A DNA stretch of 50,491 nt from Thamnocephalis sphaerospora. Lineage: Eukaryota > Zoopagomycota > Zoopagomycetes > Zoopagales > Sigmoideomycetaceae. Where the stretch lies: NCBI GenBank assembly GCA_003614735.1, contig KZ992468.1:1-50491 (forward strand), written 5' to 3'. Below, in pieces: positions 46,209-50,491 of the stretch (its first letter is position 1; each line of letters begins with the position of its first letter). The notes beneath the pieces are model-generated. The model was not told the DNA's origin. It saw only the letters and a program-made list of their open reading frames with translations, and did no database searches. Made by a program: the position numbers and the translations under genes.

Positions 46209-47891
46209 GCTGCTGTTCCGGTGAATCATAGGAAAATGGCCAACGCCGTGTGAGAATTCTCTGAAGCAGCGCTGGCTACGCAGGCCAAGAATAAAGGATG
46301 CAAGCATCATGTGGTATGGCGGATAGTAACGGCGGTTTGGCATTCGCAGATAGAACTGCTTTTCCAGCACGGGCACATTTGCATAAATGAGCAGGGGGTA
46401 GGCAACGCAATGCCAAGCATTCTAACAGAAAAAGTTACAACAATTATCTGGGGATATCTGTGTTACAGTACACTTGATGTTGCGGGACCAGCGTAGCAAG
46501 CTAGGCTCGTAAGGTGGAAAATTCTGGGCACTGCACTTACCCTTGATGCCGCAACTTTAGCACAGACATCACCGGGTTTATATGCAGGCAATCGCTTTGA
46601 AAGGCTGCTTTGGGCAGAGAAGAGGTGCATTTACGCCAGTGCCCGCTGAATATAGTATCCACCGGCTACTTTGTGCAAACGAGAGGTCTCACACTGTAAT
46701 TTGTCGTACAGAACACGCCTAGTAGCGAGCGACCCTGCTAAAACAGCGTGCCAAGAATCTACAAGGCGGTGTGGAAACCAAGATGCGCGCAAGTACATTG
46801 GTTGCTAAAGACCGTAAACACTGCCAACGCGTATGGTAACGCACACGCCAATGAAAGACCAATGCCCGCAGTGGCGCTGGATGCGGAACTCATCGCCTAT
46901 GAGCATAGCATAGCACGAGCAACTGTTGCCGTCAGTGCGACCAAGATGTGTCAAAGTTACACGTCATTGTTCAGAAAACAGAGTGTAAAACAGTCGAGGC
47001 ATCTACAACGCAACCTTTGTCGCCGCATACATCTCCACGGTTAAATCAGCGAAAGCCAAACGTAGGCTGAGAGCAAACAAAGCGGTTTCAACTTAAAGAC
47101 TGTAACGCATATGGTCTCTAGATGGCCCAGTGACCAGTATGATTTTGATCATAGGCATTGCACTGCCAAGAATGCAGCACGTATTCAAGTTTGGCATAGG
47201 AAGGGTGGGCGGCAAGAGATGCCGGCGGCGCCGACCAAGACAGCTATGAGACGGCGAACGGCACTATTGAACTATGCGCCACGTTGTGCGACCAGCATCA
47301 TACACAAGCATACGCTGCCCACACAACAAGCTGCGCCTCAGCGCACCAAAATGCGGGCCTGCTGATTTGGCCTCAACGTCACTCACATGGGGTTTGCGCT
47401 AGCGGAAAGGGGATGCAAGCCGTTTGACTTGAGGCTATGGCCAGCCTTGTACAATGTCTGTAGATACAAGGTATGCGAAAGGCGGTGGTTTCGCCCACCA
47501 TCCGCCCACCATAATAGGCTAAAAGTTGGCTCGTTTGCCTGCTACATTGCTCGATACTATAGCCTACGCGGGTAAGGGGGCCGCAAAGCTGCAAAAGTAG
47601 TTGTCTAGCCTTGCGTAAGCTCTAATAGAAGGACGGGTGGTGCAAGGCACATTGTCTTCTGCGGCGCTATCGCTGTTACATACTCGCAAAAAGCGTTTAG
47701 AGTGCGTTTCAGCGTTTGACGTTTCACACGTTAGCCACCCATGACACTGTTTCCACCAACTGTAGCAAATTTTCGCCTTAGACCAACGCCTTTTGCACCA
47801 ACTTTTAAGCGTTTTGCGTTTTGCAATGCCACTCTAAGCATACATTATATGCTGTTTATTCCACAGGGTGACGCCAACGACTTTTGGCAGC

Positions 47892-48290
47892 TCAGCATGC
47901 AGTAAAGGACCAGCTGATCTGGACGCGACCAGCTTCCTTATCGGCAATCTTGTTAAATGCAGCAGGTGTCAAATCAATGCTGTTTCGCGCACATGGCGGG
48001 CACTTGTCGTTAATGTGAACCTTGACCTTGCCCTTGGGACCCTTGACTAGCGCACATTTTTTGCACATTGGGTCGGCGTTAGGGTTGCTAGCCTTGAACC
48101 ATTCGGGGCTGATGGCGGCGTAAAACTCGTCGTCGGTGTGCTGCTCGCCACACGCGGTGTAGCCGCCTTCCATATTATAGAAGGTGCCGTCACCACGCCG
48201 CATCAGCGAGCTCGTCGCAGCATCCGCACTCTGCAGCGCCAGGCTGGCTGCAACAACGGCGATAGTGACCAGAGAAACAAAGGTACGCAT
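47892..48290 (-). CDS. Secreted RlpA-like double-psi beta-barrel protein 2
   Basis: Intronless, 132 aa from the Met at 48290; the open frame continues 28 codons upstream, but the signal peptide starts at MRTFVSLVTIAVVAASLAL, exactly as in DPBB 1. DPBB blocks: GTFYNMEGGYTACGEQHTDD, MCKKCALVKGPKGKVKV, INDKCPPCARNSIDLTPAAF, ISWSFTAC. Same length and Cys pattern as DPBB 1, so a tandem duplication with about three-quarters identity by eye. TATAAAG lies 183-189 nt upstream. Confidence 0.92.
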   Translation of the reverse strand: MRTFVSLVTIAVVAASLALQSADAATSSLMRRGDGTFYNMEGGYTACGEQHTDDEFYAAISPEWFKASNPNADPMCKKCALVKGPKGKVKVHINDKCPPCARNSIDLTPAAFNKIADKEAGRVQISWSFTAC

Positions 48291-48371
48291 GTTGGTGGAT
48301 GGATGGCTGTGAAGCTGGTGCAAGAATGACCAGATTGTTGGAAAAGTGGCGGTAATGGCGAGATATTTTGG

Positions 48372-48399
48372 CAAAGCAACGACCGGCGTTTGCTAGCAA
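48372..48399 (-). promoter_or_regulatory. 28-nt element in DPBB 2 leader, copy 2
   Basis: Identical over 28 bases to 46105-46132 and at the same 82-nt distance from its ATG. Here the palindrome extends to 12 bp (TTTGCTAGCAAA). Confidence 0.6.
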
Positions 48400-48472
48400 A
48401 TGAGTGTGAATGTATGTTGTAGTGCTGCTGAGTGGATATCGATCGTGTTCTCTGTGGCAAAAGTATCCCGGT

Positions 48473-48479
48473 CTTTATA
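48473..48479 (-). promoter_or_regulatory. TATA box of DPBB 2
   Basis: TATAAAG on the minus strand, 183-189 nt upstream of ATG 48290. Confidence 0.6.
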
Positions 48480-50491
48480 GCTGGGATTTCGATGGAACAC
48501 AGGACGATGGCCAGCGTTACGTAGAGGCCCTTTGGTGCAGCATCAGCAGCGCGGGTCGAAGACGGGGGATGTAAGCGCCATATGGTGTAACAAGTGGCCA
48601 TAATGGTTTGTCGCTTGTAAGCGGGATAGCCGGCCGGCACAAGAGCAACGTTCCCGTAAAGGAAAAAGGCTACAAAAACGTCGCAGGGGTGGTTTCGCAT
48701 TCAATGTCACCGGGCTAAAAAAAGCTTAGCAAGCAAAGCTGTAGACAAGCAAGTGCGTTGCACAAGCCCTAATATGTTTGCATTAACATCTATGCATGGC
48801 CTGAAACACAGCGATTGTAGCATGTGTCCGTTGACGGACGATCCGATAAACTCAAGGTGGGTGGCGGAGAAACGAAACGCCGCTTTCGGCTGACCGACGC
48901 CCACAGACCGAGCAAAGGAGTACAAGGCGGCGCGAGGACTACATTGCATAGCGGCATGAACGACGCGGATATATGACACTGTTGCTTGAGGACGCTTATG
49001 GAAACCAAAGCAGAGATAGAGCATGCAGATTGGCCGAGCGCGCGACTGTCGATGACGTTGAAGTCGTAGCCAGTCCTGCATGCCAAAAACGCTTCGTGTG
49101 CTAGCAACCGCAACATACCAGTTTTGTGGCCTAATCAGTCATGCAAACGTACTAAACATGCCTACTGCCGACTGCACAAACCATCGCAATCGCGCACTGG
49201 GGCGTCAATTCTCATCGCGATCACCGCAGTCAACACTGCAGCCAGCGTATTAGCCCAACATTGAATGTGCTGAAAGCCATTTGTCGCCGGCAAGCCATGG
49301 ATACAGGGCAGCGGGCATGGCTAATTACCATATGGCTACTGTGTCATCGCGATGCTACATCGTGCCGCTCCACTCCGCGATCTTTTACCAACATGCTGGC
49401 TATGCCTAACAATTCACCCATGCGCCCCAGCGCGGTAAACGCGAGCCCGCTTTTGCATAACGTTTCAGCAGAGGTCCGCCGGTCGTTTTATCTGGCCGCT
49501 TATTACCACTACGCATTAGCTGTGTAGCATCAAGTCTCAAGCTGGTAGGCGAGAGGTGACGAGCGGTAGACGGATACAAGGGGTTTTGGTCTAATGGCGC
49601 GCTCTGCTATTAGGCGGGTGCAAGGTGCAGCACCGCGACACAAACCATTGCAAAAAGGTGAAGAATGCGCTGTTGGAGCGCCGCTCTAGTCAGCGACCTT
49701 GACGGGTTGCGAATCGCCATGCTTGGCATTCGGCTCTTGCTCAAACCAAGCAGTGACCGACAACTTGAAAGGGCAAAGTGTTGTCCAGCTTGCACTGCCA
49801 GCCTAGTTGCATCGGTGGAACTTGTGATGGCCGCAATTAGCGCCCAGTCGCAAGCGTACGCTTTTCACCATTCTCGTTCTTTGTTTTACGTGCCAGCCAT
49901 TTTTACCCTTGCCGAATCGCTACCTTTATAATGCGCGCCAGCGCCAGTTTCCAAAGCAAGCTGTACACAATGTATGCGTTGTTGCCGGTAGTGGATGTGG
50001 GCACGACCGCCTTTGTCTTCTTTGTCATATGCCAACACAAAGCAACGCTTGTTTCCGCTGCCAACATGCACGCAACAACCTGACTACCTTGAGCTCACTA
50101 TCACTTACTAGCAGAATAAACAATAGCTATTCTTGCGCCTTAATCTTTGCTTTATGCTGTGTCCTTGTGGTCCATTCTATATGCCCCTTTTGCATACTTG
50201 AGCCGCCCGCAGTGTGCCGTTTCGCGCCTGTTGAGCAGATTCACCCACAACACCGCCGACAGCACTCACGCTCTACAGCCGTTCACTCAGCCACCCTGAC
50301 TTAGGCCTACAACAGTGCAAAGCCGTGCTGAGCCGAGTCTTACTGGGCAGATTGCATGTGACATTAGGCGTTAGTGCCATGCAAAATCCAAGCATGACAA
50401 TCAGCTGCTCAAGAGGGCGCGTTGGCAAAGGAAAGTCTGCAAAACACCGCGGCCAACCTGTCTGACGAGTAGCGCACTCAAGCTACAGGGT
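48480..50491. other. Gene-poor right end
   Basis: About 2 kb without a supported gene. A TATA-like TTTATAATG near 49922 on the plus strand could belong to a gene beyond the window. A 131-codon frame (49909-50304) lacks signal peptide, domain or splice logic. No tRNA with convincing A and B boxes was found. Confidence 0.45.

Larger units (their letters stand above)
46024..47891. other. Intergenic between the two DPBB genes
   Basis: Contains the DPBB 1 leader and promoter and, at the right end, the DPBB 2 3' flank, which resembles the DPBB 1 coding end only within the genes. Open frames in the middle (for example 46748-47044) show no family signature. Confidence 0.5.

Noticed and set aside
46748-47044. 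98-codon plus frame between the DPBB genes
   Set aside because: No domain, no promoter element and no similarity to neighbours.
49575-49640. tRNA-like stretch (GGTCTAATGGC)
   Set aside because: Resembles an A box only; no matching B box and no cloverleaf could be drawn.

Overview
This 50.5 kb window is nuclear DNA from a fungus. Genes are split by many short introns (mostly 50-80 nt, GT/GC...AG, often with a visible CTAAC/CTAAT branch site). The gene set is fungal: VID27, a Mif2-type CENP-C, Grc3, a Tsl1/Tps3-like trehalose subunit, an M36 fungalysin and AA11-type copper monooxygenases. High intron density together with several intronless AA11-like genes suggests a non-Dikarya, early-diverging lineage; Kickxellomycotina is my guess, an inference not proven here. 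I see no transposon, tRNA, rRNA or CRISPR.

Layout, left to right: adenylate kinase (-); fungalysin protease (-); AA11 LPMO 1 (+); VID27 (+, 14 exons); a multi-pass membrane protein (-, 5' end unresolved); a beta-propeller-like protein (-), divergent from RNase H2 subunit A (+); AA11 LPMOs 2 and 3 (+,+); U2 snRNP A' (+); CENP-C/Mif2 (+); trehalose synthase regulatory subunit (+); V-ATPase subunit d (+); MLRQ/B12D-like mitochondrial protein (+); lariat debranching enzyme (-), divergent from a patatin-type lipase (+, 15 exons); AMSH-type JAMM deubiquitinase (-); HP1-type chromo/chromoshadow protein (-); Grc3/NOL9 polynucleotide kinase (+); two RlpA-like double-psi beta-barrel secreted proteins (-,-). 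The last ~2.2 kb has no supported gene.

The genes fall into two classes. Intracellular housekeeping genes (RNA processing: DBR1, LEA1, GRC3; chromatin: HP1, MIF2; DNA repair: RNase H2A; trafficking and energy: VMA6, AMSH, ADK1, TSL1) carry 1-14 introns. All six recognised secreted-protein genes (fungalysin, three LPMOs, two DPBB proteins) are intronless; the LPMOs and DPBBs have a TATA-like element about 120-195 nt before the ATG. The secreted set would act outside the cell on protein and chitin-like substrates.

Points most worth a second look: seven introns that can only be reconciled with protein frame using GC-AG splice sites (three in one gene); a very short CENP-C with Mif2-N and cupin regions but no recognisable central CENP-C motif; a trehalose-phosphatase domain that keeps its nucleophile motif but lost two others; a 28-nt identical element with a palindromic core placed 82 nt before the ATG of both DPBB genes; and a one-base frame break in GRC3. 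Exon boundaries were placed by hand from frame, splice sites and family similarity, without alignment tools.
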